Below are positions 25,741-38,922 of a stretch of DNA of 64,000 nucleotides, one piece after another. The translations under genes were made by a program, and so were the position numbers. Numbering within the stretch: position 1 is the stretch's first letter; every line of letters starts with the position of its first letter. Location: assembly GCA_000697355.1 (NCBI GenBank), contig JNEN01001222.1:1-64000 (forward strand), given 5' to 3'. The DNA comes from Syncephalastrum monosporum B8922. Lineage: Eukaryota; Mucoromycota; Mucoromycetes; Mucorales; Syncephalastraceae. The notes under the pieces were generated by a model. The model had not been told where the DNA came from. It ran no database searches and saw only the letters and a program-made list of their open reading frames with translations.

Positions 25741-28192
25741 TCAGTCCAGTGGGTGCGGGGAAGATGAGATGAATGAGATATCGAGGGAATTCCTGCGGTC
25801 GTCTTCATCCAGTGAAGAGCGCGAGGACTCCCACTTCTTTTTGCGAAACAGGAGGGGCTGTCGGCGGTCGAGGTCTTCGAACGAAAAGTGCCGCGAGAGC
25901 CGCTTCTCGAGCAAATGACTCGGCAAAGTAGTCGTCGCCGGAGTAACGCCGGCGTTGCTTGTGGTTGGGTATGGATTGTCGATGCTCTTGCGCCCAAACA
26001 TCCAGAACTTGGTCTGCTGTTGAGGAAGTCTGGGTTCCTCGTCCTCTTCAAGACTCGTCGGTCGACTGCTGCTGTTGCTCCCACTGCTGAGGGAGAGACA
26101 GCCCGAGCTGCTCCAGAGCGCCGATGAGCCGTCGAGCGTACGTATACTGCCACCGCTGATGGGATGATTCGCAGAAGGCGTGTGGCTGCATTTACTGGAT
26201 GTCGGTTCTCGAAGAAGGCTCAACTCGTCCACGGATTTCTCGCTCACCCAAGATCGAGTCAACTGTTTCAAAGCAAATGCGTATGAGTATCGATGCACAC
26301 GCGAAGATCTATCTTCCCTCCTTTTTTTTTCTCTCTCTCTCTCTTTCTATTACCAGATATTGCGTGACCAAGCATTGCTGCATCTCGACGCTTAGCTCCG
26401 CACCATTGGATTTCTCGCTCGTGCCTGGCGTCAAGGACAGCTTGCGCTTCTTGTTCTTGCTGAGATCTTTCAAACACGAAGGCGGGAGGATAGCCGAATA
26501 GGGCGGGTGCTTCTGCAGGTTTCCAAGGAGTGCAAGCAAGTCGGCCATGCGCGGGTGGTGACCATAGGCGGCCGAGCCAATGTACGTCGCATCATGCATG
26601 AAAAGACCGAGGTACGGCACGATCGGCTCCCGCAGGATGACGGTATCATCCCTCTGCGACAAGCTCAGGAGCTTCTCCCGGTAGCGCGCATAATTCGAGC
26701 GCTCGGACATGAGCTCGGCCATCGATTCGAGGCGCCCCATGGCCTTTTTGGGCACAAAGGCCCAGGATCGCTTGAGGCGTTGAACGGGTGGTGTCCCGAG
26801 CGCGGCCACGATCGCTTTGAGGGTCTGAAAGTTGCGGAGCTCGTGGCACTTGTACGCGACCTTGACCCAGTGATTGATGTGCTGTGCCCGGGCCGAAGCT
26901 TCCTGCTGGAGCAGAATCGAGTGCTCAATGACGCGCGTCAGGTAGTTGAAAAAGTCAGTCGAGGCGACGATGGCGGGGTGGGGTGATTTCGGACTGTGCT
27001 GGGTGAGCGCGGTCGGGTGGATATGGCGAAAGATGGCGGAATCGATCAGGGTGAGTTGATAGGCGAGTAGGACAGGCGGGAACTGGAGGACGGTCGGGAC
27101 GGTGGTGGCCGACATGTGGATCCCGCGCACCTTGTTGAGTGACGCCTTGACCTCGGCCTCGGCGGTCATCATGGCGGCCACGGCGCGTGTGTCCGCCTTG
27201 CTTTTGTGCGGCTGTCGCTTACGCCTGTCCTCCAAGTCGGCCAATTTCTGCTGCAGCGACGTGTATATCATCAGAAGTGGGGCCTGCGGGATCCTGGGCA
27301 CATTCTCGGCTGCACGGGGCTGTGCTAAGCTGTCGTGGGTATGGGCCGTCACAAGGCACTGCGGGTCGATGGTACCTGTCGCCATCAGGACAAGGTCGTC
27401 TTCGGGGCTGGGGGCAGCTGTCTGCGGATTTGCCGGTGACAGGAAGGTCCTGAAAGCGCTGATGGGGTTGAGTGGGGAGGAAGGGGCGATTGTTCTGGAG
27501 GGTTGATGTCTAGTGTCCTCGTCTGGGTCGTCTTCATTCTCGTCATCGTCGTCGGTATCGTAAAAGGACTCGACGATGCGCGGCTGCAAGGCTTTGAGGG
27601 ACAGCAGAGGAGCTACGACGGGTTTGGCTTTACGCCAGAGACCAACACCCCCACTACCACTACCATTACCATTACCACTGCCACTGCCTGTGCCCGTGCC
27701 ATGGCTTGTGCTCAGGGACGGAGAGGAGGAGGTGGAGAGCGCATCCGAGTCGTCTTTGACCGGATTACTAAAACGCCGTTGCATGGATACCGGCTTGGGA
27801 GGCACAGGCGGGGGTATAGAGTGCTTCCTTTTACTCGTGGAGCTCTTGTGGGCGACATCTTGGGCCATTTGAAGACAGGTTTTCGCCAAATGGAACACTT
27901 CGGGTGACACAAATGCCGTGCCATCTACTGCTAGTCAACGGACGGACGCATATACACACATATTCATTGAGCCTTTGTGTTTCGTTGCTTACAGTCGTAA
28001 AAGTTGATGTGGTGGAGTTCATGGACGGCGACGTCGAGGGCCTTCAGAGAGAGATCATAGGATTGCTGCATATGAAAAAAGAAAATCAAAATGTTGAGAT
28101 AACATATCATGCATTTTTTTTGCGGGTACCTTTAAATTTCCGTTGCCGAGGCATTCTGCGGCTTCATTGATCAGAGCCTGAATGCTGTTCAT
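25741..28192 (-). CDS. RasGEF (Cdc25-type) protein with MIT-like N-terminus (744 aa)
   Basis: Exons (minus): 28192-28130, 28065-27993, 27930-26354 and 26262-25741, 745 codons in total. The catalytic RasGEF domain, roughly residues 305-545, shows VLLAYQLTLIDSAIFRHIHP, a NHWVKVAYKCHELRNFQT helix, LGTPPVQRLKRSWAFV and REPIVPYLGLFMHDATYI, typical of exchange factors for Ras/Rap GTPases. The first about 85 residues (MNSIQALINEAAECLGNGNL, a helix with HELHHINFY, and a third helix AKTCLQMAQDVAHKS) form a three-helix pattern like a MIT domain, which binds ESCRT-III tails. Between them lies a low-complexity Ser/Gly/Pro region. I see no REM domain clearly. The C-terminal 174 residues are Ser-rich and probably disordered. 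Confidence 0.85.
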
Positions 28193-28855
28193 GTTGAGCA
28201 GCCAATCGAGAGCATGTCAATCTGGAAAAGGCGAAAGCAGAAAGAAAGAAAAGGAAGAAAAGAAGTATTGGGTTGGAAAGCAAGAAAACAAGCAAACAAA
28301 TAGAAGAGTAGCGCCAGGCGAGTAACAAGTTGAGTAACACAGTCAGACGTACAAGCAGAAAGGGGACTTGCTCAGAGGAGGGTGGGTGGGGGGGGGAATG
28401 AACAACACTATTACAAACGTAAGCACAAACACACATATATTACACGCGTGCCTAAACACACACACACACACACACGCTCTCTTCGAAGGAGACAAAAGAG
28501 AAAAAGAGGAAAGGAAAGTGTTGCCAGCAAAGAAAAAGAGGTTATGTGTTGTGTGTTGTGCGGTTTGAAATAGGATGGGATAAACACCACCTACATGGCT
28601 CCATTACTCTGTCCAGTCCCGCTTGTCCGTCCTTCCGCTCGCCTGTCCTTCCTTCCTTCATTCACTTGTATACACACCCACCTGGGCACACACACACACA
28701 TATACATGCACTTGCATATAAAAATATGTCATACAGTAACGCATGGGTACATGCACCCAAGCTTAGATGATAGGATGATTACAACCCCTTGATCCGCCCC
28801 TTAATAATGATTCCCTTTTCCGCTTTCGAGTGGCACCCCTGAGTGTGAGGCCCCA
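28193..28855. other. Intergenic with simple repeats
   Basis: This is the RasGEF promoter side and the 3' flank of the small gene at 28856. It contains a CA microsatellite near 28456-28475, a second near 28686-28702, G-runs near 28381-28397 and long A/G-rich stretches. No supported gene. Confidence 0.5.
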
Positions 28856-29336
28856 TCACTTGATGACCTTTCCGTATCTCGTGCCCTTTTTATTATGCAC
28901 CGTGATTGTCTGTATCTGTGCTCTCCAAAAACCACAATAAGAAGAACACGACGCGAATCAATTGGGTCATCATTGAAACACATGTAGACCCAAGTATAAT
29001 GAGAAAGAGAGTTACAATAAGGAGCTTTTTTTTTTTTTTCTAAATAAAAGGACACCCGATATAGCACTCGGATGGATGGACCGGGCACGTACCTTGAGAT
29101 CGACGCTTTGCACGCCTTGAATGCCGATCTCATGGACCCACTTGGTTTCCCCATATATCCTGCATATCCTACCCTCCTTTCACACTTCTTCCTGAGCACT
29201 ACTTCAGCAGGGATGGAGATGTTGCTTGCCAGTGCTTTCGTCTGGCCTTCCTCATCTTCAATTGCTCTTTTGCCCCAAATTAATTATTACCTGTGCATCG
29301 TCCGTTGTCCTCGATAAAAATAATAGTGTTTTTCAT
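28856..29336 (-). CDS. Small four-exon gene, 61-aa protein of unknown function
   Basis: Exons (minus): 29336-29291, 29234-29203, 29140-29093 and 28915-28856, 62 codons including TGA. No single frame reveals it; it appears only when canonical introns of about 56, 62 and 177 nt are removed. The product starts MKNTIIFIEDNGRC, contains EIGIQGVQSVDLK and ends ITVHNKKGTRYGKVIK. It looks like a small basic beta-rich cytosolic protein with no signal peptide or membrane helix. Alternative acceptors giving a slightly longer protein (introns of 35 and 32 nt) keep the frame but use introns shorter than any other here. It is divergent from the Cch1 gene. No family recognised. Confidence 0.5.
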
Positions 29337-30025
29337 TTCTTTAGGTTTTTATATTTCGTGTGTATACGCTTCGTGGTTCAACGTGGTCACATCACATGCA
29401 GGGAGCCCTTGTCAAAACACAACATACTCGACCCCTTCCGTGTTTCCCGCAGTCTCCGTGCAGCCCTTCTTCTCTTCTTTTGTATAGATGGGATAATTAC
29501 ATGCCCTTGTTGTATTACGCATCGTGCACTTCCATTAATTCCCGAAACTCACTTTGTCTCATTTTCGACGAGAGTAAGTCACCTCATCCCAAGCAATACG
29601 CGCCTTCTCCCATCCATGAGCAAGCTCAAGCATGTATCATATCCTCATAAATGAGAATTGCGTCTTACTAGATCTGTTTTGCACTGCATACATATATACA
29701 TATATACAATAAAAGTGCCGGCACATCCGTAAATGCTGTTTCAGGGCCTCGTTGTCAGCCAAGTATGTCCTTAATTACAGAGCAAGGAGTCGGCAGCGAC
29801 GGCAATTCATACGGTCCTACATACGGTCGCAAAGCGATAGAGCTCGCTCGGTTTAGGTTCCTTTGAGAAAAAATAACAAAAAAAAAGTAAAAGAACTAAA
29901 ATCAAACAAGGCTTCATTGCAATGCTTGATTGACAACTCGGTTGTGAAAAAAATGAGCATAACGTGTGCAGACATTCTTTGCTGGAGCCTGAGAAATTAC
30001 CCGAGATCACTTTGCTCTTCTCTCC
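29337..30025. other. Divergent intergenic region upstream of Cch1
   Basis: This stretch lies between the ATGs of the 61-aa gene (-) and the calcium channel (+). It has a tatatacatatata run near 29690-29708. No gene or clear regulatory motif is supported. Confidence 0.5.
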
Positions 30026-33000
30026 ATGAAACCGTCAGAGTCACGCATCACGCTGACCTCGCTTCCGTCGTACTCGAGTCAGCGACAGCAACGTCGCCCG
30101 TCGGTACAGACGATCTCCACCAAACGACGCGCGCCCTCACCGCAAGCGCGTAGGGCACCCCTGCCTCAACCGCCGGCTGGCCCACGGCGGCGGCCGCCCA
30201 TGCAATACAACAACTCGAGCACCTCGACGTCCAACTATCCGTCGCTGACCCGCGATCGGCTCAACAAGAAAAACAGACTCGACCATATTCTCAGCCAGCG
30301 TCACACACTCTCTATGCGTAATCAGCGGCGAAGGAGCATATCCAACGGCAATATTTATCGACGGGTCTACAATGAGGGCGGCGACATCCCCTGGGATGCA
30401 TATACCAACACAGAGAGCGAAACCGGGGCCGCGGCTGGCGACAGTACCGTGTATGCGGCGCATGCCGAGACATCGAGCCCAAACCGATCGAGCCTTCAAC
30501 AGCCGACAAGCACCCCTCAAAGCGGTGCCCTCACCACTAGCCAACGCACATCCGCTTTTGGCCGCCAAGTCTCGGCGGTGTCGGTGAGTCCCATTGGCAT
30601 GCCACGAGGCAGACATAAATCTCTCCGCAGAGCTACCCAGAACCAGCTTCAGCAGCGTATTCGCTTCCCTGATCGACGCGTCTCACGCTTGCTCGAGATG
30701 ACGTGCCGGGCCAAGAACATGGGCGAAGGCCGGAGCGATATCCCTGCCACAGCCGCTGCCGCTGCACGCGCGCTCTCATCTGCCGTGGTGGTGAAGACTA
30801 CCTGGCGGTATATCCTGTCTTTGTTGAGCGACACAGCCAATCGCGTAGTGGATGCACGTAGCTGCGAGCCGGAGGACGCGCGGCTGGATGTAAAAGAAAT
30901 GAATGCATTAGCGCAATATTTTCATGTCCTGCAAAACTACCCTTATTACATGTACGAGGATGAGGAGCAAGACAGGCGTCCCTCATCGGCGTCGCGTGCC
31001 CGACTTCGCTCGCAACCAACAGCGATCTTTGTGCAGCAACATGACCAGCCAGAAGGCGGGCACGGGGAGGCGGGGCCGAGCGACATCTTTCACAGCCATG
31101 GGACGAACAGTGCGAGTAGTTACACCCCGCCGTTTGAGTCATCTTCGCCCTCTTCCGTGAGCGAGGCTCCGCCGCGTGACCGGCTGGGCAGCATCACCAA
31201 CTTGTTCCCTTTTCGATCTGCAAGCAAAGCCCATAAAAAAGACGCGAGTCGTGGCCCACCGCTGACAATAATTCATAGTCTCGAGAGTACGAGCGATGCG
31301 AACAGCGACCTGAGCGAGGAGCATAGAAACTCACCGAGTGATTTTCATCCCGTGCCTGAGCAACAAACCAATGCAGCTTATCAAGAGTCACCAAAACGTA
31401 CCTTCATGCGCCGTATCTCGGATGTCTTTACGACTCACTCGTCGCATGGGCCCATCCATCTGCCAACATCAGAACAAAATTCCGAAAGTGAAAAGACACA
31501 GACAAAGGCGCCCATTACTTTCCAAGGGAAGTCGCTCTTTATGTTTGACTCCAACAGCAAGGTGCGCCTGTTTCTGTGGAAGGTGATCGCTTGCAAGTAA
31601 GTTTTGCACGCGAATACTCTTGCATATATACTCATATGCTATTTAAGGTGGTTCAATTCTTTTATTCTGTTTTTGATCCTTGCGCAATGGTGTACCCTTT
31701 CCTTTGTTCCCATCCGTCAGAACGCAGACAAGACAGACATCCACCACTGGTATCAAGTGGTCTTGCTTGCTATCAATATCGTCTATACGTAAGTCATCTT
31801 CCCGCATATGGAGAATCAATCTACTCACTTCCCTTAAGACTAGAAGCTAGTGCAAAAATTATTGTGTACGGTTTGGCTCTCAAAAGGCAAGACTATAAGC
31901 TTCCAGAGCTGGTCACCATAGGAAAGCACCTCCTCAAGCCCTGGCGATGTCTGTGCGCCCTATGGCGTGAACATCACCATCCAAACACAACGCCGTCGAC
32001 CGAGAACTCACGCACTAACCTACCCGCCTTCGCCGCAACAACCCTCGGCTCCTCTTCAAGCTCCCTGTCGCCATCCATATACAGTAATGGTGATAGCATG
32101 GGTGAAGGGCATGCGCCGTGGTCGCCCGCCTCGGTCTCCCGCCAGCCGAACCGGATGCCCAGCGCTCATCCGTCCGACAGTCAGCTCACAAGCAGTCCTG
32201 TGCCACTATTTAGCAATATGCAATCAGATCAGCTGGACCTCGACCTTGATCCGCTGCAGATCCCGCCCGCGATCACATCCGACGATAACGCTGAACACAA
32301 GGAAGAAGATGAGGTGGACCGCGCCCTGGTCGAATCATTGCGGATTTTGCATGCACCGTATCTGACAAAAGTAGCCAATGCGCTTGATTTGATCGCGGTC
32401 TCGTCTTACTGGATTGATTTCACATTGATCTTGTGGTACAAGGAGACATGGTCCATCTTCAAGGCACTCGCTGCTTTGCGTATCCTTCGTCTGGTCGTCT
32501 TGACGCGGGGTACCGAGGTAACACTCCCGTTACAATCGACGACTATGTATCTTATCTTTATCCAGGTTATTATGCAATCCCTCAGCACCAGTTTCGACAT
32601 GTTTCTCAACGTACTCGGCTTCTTTGCGTTCTTTTGGGTGCTCTTTGCTCTCTTTGCTCTGCTTGTGTTTACAAATTCTTTCTCGCGTCAGTGCGCTGTC
32701 ATGCCTCAGGGAGGCATCCACAAAAACAGCTCGGGTAAGCTCTATATCTTTCTTCATTCGGAACAAGGTATGCTCATCTGAGTAACAAGATATACAATAT
32801 GTGCACCCTCGAATGTCGTGCAATAGTTACATCGACGAGGATGGCTCGCTTGCGGGCGTGTATGATATGGATGTGGGAATGTATGTCACCAGGAATGGCG
32901 GTGACGCATTGACATGCCCGCGCGGCGAAGTGTGCATCCAGAGCGTCAGCAGCCAACCAGGATGGGGCTACATGAGCTATGACAATATTCTGTACGCTAT

Positions 33001-36000
33001 GCTCAACCTGTTTACAGTGATCTCCACGGAGGGTTGGACCGATCTGATGTACCAGAGTCAAGACAGCGTGTCCGACTTTGGAGCCGGTATCTTTTATTGC
33101 TTCTGCATCTATCTCATGACTTACATAATGGTACCCATGTTTATTGGTAAGCTATATTATTTTGAAAAAAAAAATGAAGGGAAACATACTTATTCAGATG
33201 CCAGCCGTCATCACCAGTTCGTTCTCGCGCGTCCGAGGCTCGATGAGACAGAGTGCGTTCGCCACCGGGAAGAGGACGCGTCTCTTGCTGACACGCCAGA
33301 TGGGTGACTTGGAGCCGAGTACCGACGACTGGATTTATGAGGGTCAACTCTCGGCAAATGAGGGGAGTGCTATGCGCGAGAAGTCGCATCGTATCCGTAA
33401 ATTTGCTGCCACCGTGGTATCGCATCGCTATTTTCCAATCATGGGCAGTATTCTTGTCGCATTGAATATAGCTCTTCTGGCCGTTTTTTCATCCGCCATC
33501 CCTTGGCACCGCAATGAGATATTTCGTAAGTATAAAGCACATCAATTTGGAACATAGGCTGACTGTTCTGTATAACAGACTATTTCTTGGTCGGCTTCAC
33601 CGTGATCTTTGGTGTGGAAATCCTCTTTCGTATGCTTGGATCTGCAAACTGGGCGCAGTTCTGGAAATATTCACATATCCTTTTTTATGATTCATTTATT
33701 TTAATTATGACAGCGCTCTAACGTATCTATCCAATCAATGGGCTATCATCCTTAACCACCGTGTACGCAATAGAGTCGATCTCGTGATTGCGGTGGTAAC
33801 AGTCCTCACCGAGATCAGTTTTAGTAGCCAGACGCGCCATATTTTACAGCCGTTTGTCCTTCTCCGTTCGTACCGTCTGCTTTACTTATTCCCACCAGTC
33901 TTGGAGCTACTGGTAAGTCACGAAAAACAAGAATAAAGTATACCCTTTCTTTTTATTAAAGCACACACAAGTCAGACGTCATTGGCGATGGCCAAGGTAT
34001 AATGAATTTGACATTTTTCACTTTCCTGGTTCTGGCTCTTCTATGCCCGATTGCGACCCAGCTCTTCGGCGGTGATTTCAATGATACAGTTGCTCTGAAC
34101 GAGCGAGCCATGCGATTCGATACCTTTTTTCAATCTTTTCTGTCGCTGTACCAGGTAAAGGCACGCTAAGTATCCAATTTGATTCATAACTAATACTTTC
34201 TTCAGATGATGACTGGCGAGAACTGGACAGCAAGTGTTTAGACGAGTCAATAAGTTTTCGTTTGTCTCACTCTCCATGCGCAGGATATATTGTACGACGC
34301 TATGCACAGCCAATCACACTCGTCCGTAATTTACGGTGCAGTATTCATGGTGCTCATCTACTTTGCAGTTCACTGTAAGAAAACGACCTTGCGATCTACG
34401 CTACAGTTTACTGACCGGCGTAAGGGCAGACGTTGTACTCAACCTCTTCATTGCCGTTATCATGGAAAACTTCGACCTGGATGAAGACGAAATCCGGCAA
34501 ATTCAGATCAAGAAATATATTCGGCAGCATCGATGGCAGCCTGAATATTTCAAGATGGACCTTGTCAGCAAGTAAGCAATAATCATAAAACCGTGTTAAT
34601 AATTGCTCATGACCATCTTTTAGGGTTCTTTTACCTATATTCATGCGACAGGATAGTAGAAAACTATCCACCGATCACATCCCAAAGGATCTTATTGCGT
34701 CCGTTACGATGAACAAGTTTCGCGAGTTTCTCGCCATGGATTTGCCTGAACCAGAAGAACCTGAGTCGAGTACCATTATGGACAGCATCTCCGAGCTCTC
34801 TGCGCCCACGACCCCGAAAATCGGTGCCAGTCCTCGCATGAGAAAGCAGTCCACAATGTAATTGGCTGAATACCGTGGAACATAGCGCTCACATATCTCG
34901 TAATATTAGATCTACTGTGAGCGGGCTGAGTATGCAGGGAGTGGCAGATGAGCCACTTACAGAAGAAATCGATGAGCCGCTCGTCAAGTACGGCGACGAA
35001 TACGAAATCAACGTCGCCAAAGAGAACAAGGACGTTATTCTGGAGAACTTGCGTATATTTCGATCCATCTTGTTTCTCAAGCCGGACAATGCCTTCCGCC
35101 GACTCTGTATCAAACTTACGGGCGCCTGGCAGTACAATCTTTCGATACTTTTGCTGATCTGTGCGAGTGTCAGTCTCGGCATCTGGGCTGATGAAAGCCG
35201 ACGCGCGCGGTACCCCGAAACATCCTACTTCATTGAGATTTTTCAGCAAGTGCTCCTCGGGGTGTTTTTTGCAGACGTGACCTTTCACATTGTGGCGGAC
35301 GGCATTATTATGCTGCCCAAATCATATCTGCGCAACACCTGGAACGCACTTGATCTAGGTTTGCTCATAGCCCAAGCCTTAGTTCTGGTTGCGATGCCGG
35401 TGGGCGGGCAGCGTGCCAGCTTCCTACGCGCGTTTCGTACGTTGCGCTCGATGCGTATCGTGTACTACATTGAAGGCATGCGTGTGATTTATCTTGATCT
35501 GCTCTATGGTCTGCCCACCATGTTCAACGCGGTACTGCTGAACTTCATCGTGTTTGTGGTGTTTGCTATCTATGGCTGCATCTTATTCAGTGGCAAGTTT
35601 CTCCACTGCAATGATGATCAAGTCTCGGGCGTGGCAGATTGCCATGGTGAATACCATTCGGTGAACGACGAGGCGCCTGGTATCTTTATGCCACGCGTCT
35701 GGAAAAATCCTTACAACTACTCGTACGACTATTTTGGCAATGCACTGTTGCATCTATTCGAGTGCGCATCAGGCGAAGGATGGGTATATACCAATATATT
35801 GACACGACGCACGGTTCTAATGTCACTGTTTAGATTGTCTCTCTTTTCAGTGCTATGAGCATCTCTCCCAAGAGAGGAGAGCAGCCACGCTTCGACTGGT
35901 CGTCCAGTTCGGCGTGGTACGCACTCTACTATATTGTGTTTATGTTTGTCGCGTCCCTTTGCTCAATACAGCTGTTCATCGGTGTTATCTTGGAGACCTT

Positions 36001-38922
36001 TAAGCGGCGTCGTGGTATATCGTCACTCACCAACACACAACGACAGTTTCAAGATTTGCAACGTCAACTGGCATTGATCAAACCTTCACGAAAGATTGAA
36101 CGCCCGACGAACGCTGTCTTTTTTGGCGTATGTTACGATATCGTGGTCGACAAAGGAAGCCATTTCACACGGATCGTCTCGATCGTTCTAATGTTCAACT
36201 TGGGTACATATGCCTGTGAGTGAGACATTTATTTAGGTATTAACACGTTCTCCAGCCAATTTTTGTTCGTTCCATCTGCATCAGCCTGCTTGGCTCGATC
36301 ACTTCCAAAGTAAGGACATAAGAAACTGATTACAGCAATCAGACTGATGCTGTTTCGTAGTCTATGCGCTCTATGTCTTTTTGGCATTCTATACCATAGA
36401 GATACTCCTCAAAATATTTGGCGTTGGCGTCCACAAGGTAAGAAAAACGACAGTTATTACTTACGCAGCATGTACTGAAGTCTCAAGTAGTGGGCCTCTT
36501 CAAAGTGGAACTTGTATGATGCTATACTGACATTCACATGTAAGATGCGCACAATTTTGGTTCACTGCCATATTTATGCATATAAACGTAGTGATCCTCT
36601 TTTCTGTGTACCGGCGATCAGCAACAGCCAGCGTAAGTCTGCGAGAAAGAAATCAACATTACACAAGACTCACACTTATCTAGTTCACTATGTTCGCTCT
36701 TTTCCGTCTACTTCTTGTTGGTGTTGTGTTTCGTTTGGCACAGCGAATTGAATCACTTGATACGCTGTTCCGTGCAGTCAAGTAATCCCACTCATCGCAA
36801 GTTAAGAAACCAAGTATTAATTTTTTTTTCTTGCCAGGCGAGCTTTGCCTACCATAAGCTACGTCACAGCAGCGCTTGGTATTGTTATCATCTCATTTGC
36901 TGTCATCCTCCAAGAGATTTTTGGAACTACACGTTATGGGCCCTATGGGAATATCCATGCAAATTTCCGCGATCTTGGGGCAGCCCTTCTGACCCTGTGG
37001 CGTATTACGACGGGCGAAAATTGGGTACGTTCACCATGACACATATGTCGCTAGCTCACAAAAGCAATGTCAGGATTTTTTGATGCATGATTTTGCTGTG
37101 CAGCCCCCAAACTGCGTGGAAGGCCCAGATTGCGGATCGCCCCCGCTTGCCATCACACTGTTCCTGATATTTTACGTCGTCTGTACATATATTTTTGTGA
37201 ATCTATTCACAGTTGTAAGTGAAGAAATCAAAACAGTGTGCTTGCCTGACTCTGACAACTGGAACAGGTTGTGATCAACAATTTTTCGTTCACGTTTGAC
37301 AAACGAAACCAGTTTACCCTCATCACGCGCACGGATTTGAAGCAGTAAGGCACATTGTACATATGTCATCGCGCTACTTACTATAGACATTTAGCTACAA
37401 GGAAGCCTGGAGTGAATTTGACCCGAAAGCCACGGGCTACATCCGCAAAAAGGACGTACCGGGCTTCTTGCGAGTAAGTTCTACATAGAGGCAGCTATAA
37501 GACGACCTTAACATAATTTTTCAAACAGGCCCTCAAAGGCGTCCTCTCGATACGCATTTACGATAAAGAGCACAGCATTCGCACCCTCTTGGAAGCCAGC
37601 AACGCGATGGACACGGATATGGGTCATTTGGCCTCGGTGCCCCTCTCACAAAATGAGATGAATAATGAGTTTGCCGGTAATAATGTTCTGGGTGAGCGCT
37701 ACTACAACTTTGAAGCTGTGAATCGATGCCTTGCCACCATGGATGCTGACGCGGTCAGAGAAAACAAACGACAGTACACACTTGTGTATCAGGCACGTAG
37801 AATTGATGCCATACTTTTTTTTTTTTTACATTTTCGTTTGTTGACGCATTGTATTAGGAAATCATGTGTGAAGCCGGCACACGTGGCATCGCTTTTAACA
37901 CTATGCTTGAAATCCTAGCTATGCAGCTCGTCGATGTCACCAAGTCACTCACGTAAGGCGGTGGATCCATTCATGAGAATTTGCTCACAGAAGTTATATA
38001 GATTTGATGAGCTCGTGAACCGCGCCCGGAAGCAAGATAAAGTCACATCCATCCTTGCGACAGCGAAAGCAAAAAGCCTTGTCAGTATGCTGGTCCGGCG
38101 ACGGCGCTACATCAAAGAGCGCGACGAAAGGAGGGAATCGCAAATGTACAACATGAGTCTTTTTGGGGGCTATCTGTCACCCAACGAGGCCGAACGATCC
38201 ATGACAAACAGTATTGCTACCCCAAGTGCAAGTACAATGATGAGCAGCATCTCGCAACCTACTACAGACGAACGTCGGTCCAGCAGTGCGCCTGCTCGTC
38301 ATGACTCTGGCATACCCAGTAGGGAGCCAGTCACAGAGTCTCCAGGTAGCCTTCTTTCTATAGTGTATTTCACGGCTTTTTAAACTTCAAGATGTAGTTC
38401 CAGCTATCATTGTAGAGCAGCCGAGTATAGCGACGCAAGGCAGCACGTCCTCCGTTCGCGGCGTTGGGGGCCGTCTTCCTCCAAGAACACCGTCCAACGT
38501 GTCAAGTCCGCGAGTCCAAACTCAAGCAGAAGAGAGTAGAGACCCATGGAGCCGAGAGGACCTGCACTACCCCGTATCCCCGCGTGACCAATATGTAACA
38601 CCGAATCTCGCCAGACGGCGACCGAGGAGCCCATTCTCTGAGCAAGGCAACCGTTCACCAGGAGCACTTTCACCCCGATCTATCTCCCCTCAGAGCGAGC
38701 GCACACGGCTCCCAGAGGAGGAAGAACGGCCTGAAGATACTTTCACATTCTACTATACGGCGGACGACATCAACCATATGCCACGCGCCGATGCAGATCA
38801 GCTTCTTGGCGAGTTGCAGCACTCTTCTTGGTCAGGTGAGTGAGTCTACCTGCATGATTTAAATGTTACTTACGGAATCTACAGACCTGATTCGCTACAA
38901 CCGTGAAGATACACAAAAATAA
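30026..38922 (+). CDS. CCH1: Cch1-type voltage-gated calcium channel alpha subunit (2481 aa, 28 exons)
   Basis: Plasma-membrane high-affinity Ca2+ channel that works with Mid1. Exons: 30026-31596, 31648-31788, 31839-32734, 32790-33146, 33205-33525, 33579-33674, 33767-33912, 33972-34154, 34206-34229, 34284-34374, 34430-34571, 34624-34857, 34910-35783, 35834-36215, 36256-36309, 36361-36437, 36491-36539, 36592-36632, 36684-36781, 36838-37024, 37074-37214, 37268-37344, 37395-37473, 37529-37792, 37858-37952, 38002-38345, 38392-38835 and 38885-38922. Four six-helix repeats are visible. S4 segments include RILRLVVLTRG (I) and FRTLRSMRIVYYIEGMR (III). Pore loops read STEGW, TGENW, SGEGW and TGENW, giving Glu at about 950, 1242, 1690 and 1986. 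Long Ser-rich cytosolic tails and an EF-hand-like post-IV region follow the family plan. Intron 6 is a U12 AT-AC intron; introns 9 and 24 have GC donors. Confidence 0.93.
33675..33766 (+). other. U12-type AT-AC intron in the Cch1 gene
   Basis: The intron starts ATATCCTTT and ends GTGTAC, with the branch-site motif TCCTTAAC at 33749-33756. The branch adenosine at 33755 lies 11 nt before the intron end. All three signals match the minor-spliceosome consensus. Splicing here joins WKYS to RNRVDLVIAVV in repeat II (S2-S3 linker) in perfect frame, and no GT-AG alternative does so. Confidence 0.9.

Noticed and set aside
30137..30616. Minus-strand 159-codon frame inside Cch1 exon 1
   Set aside because: It overlaps the well-phased first exon of the channel and lacks motifs.
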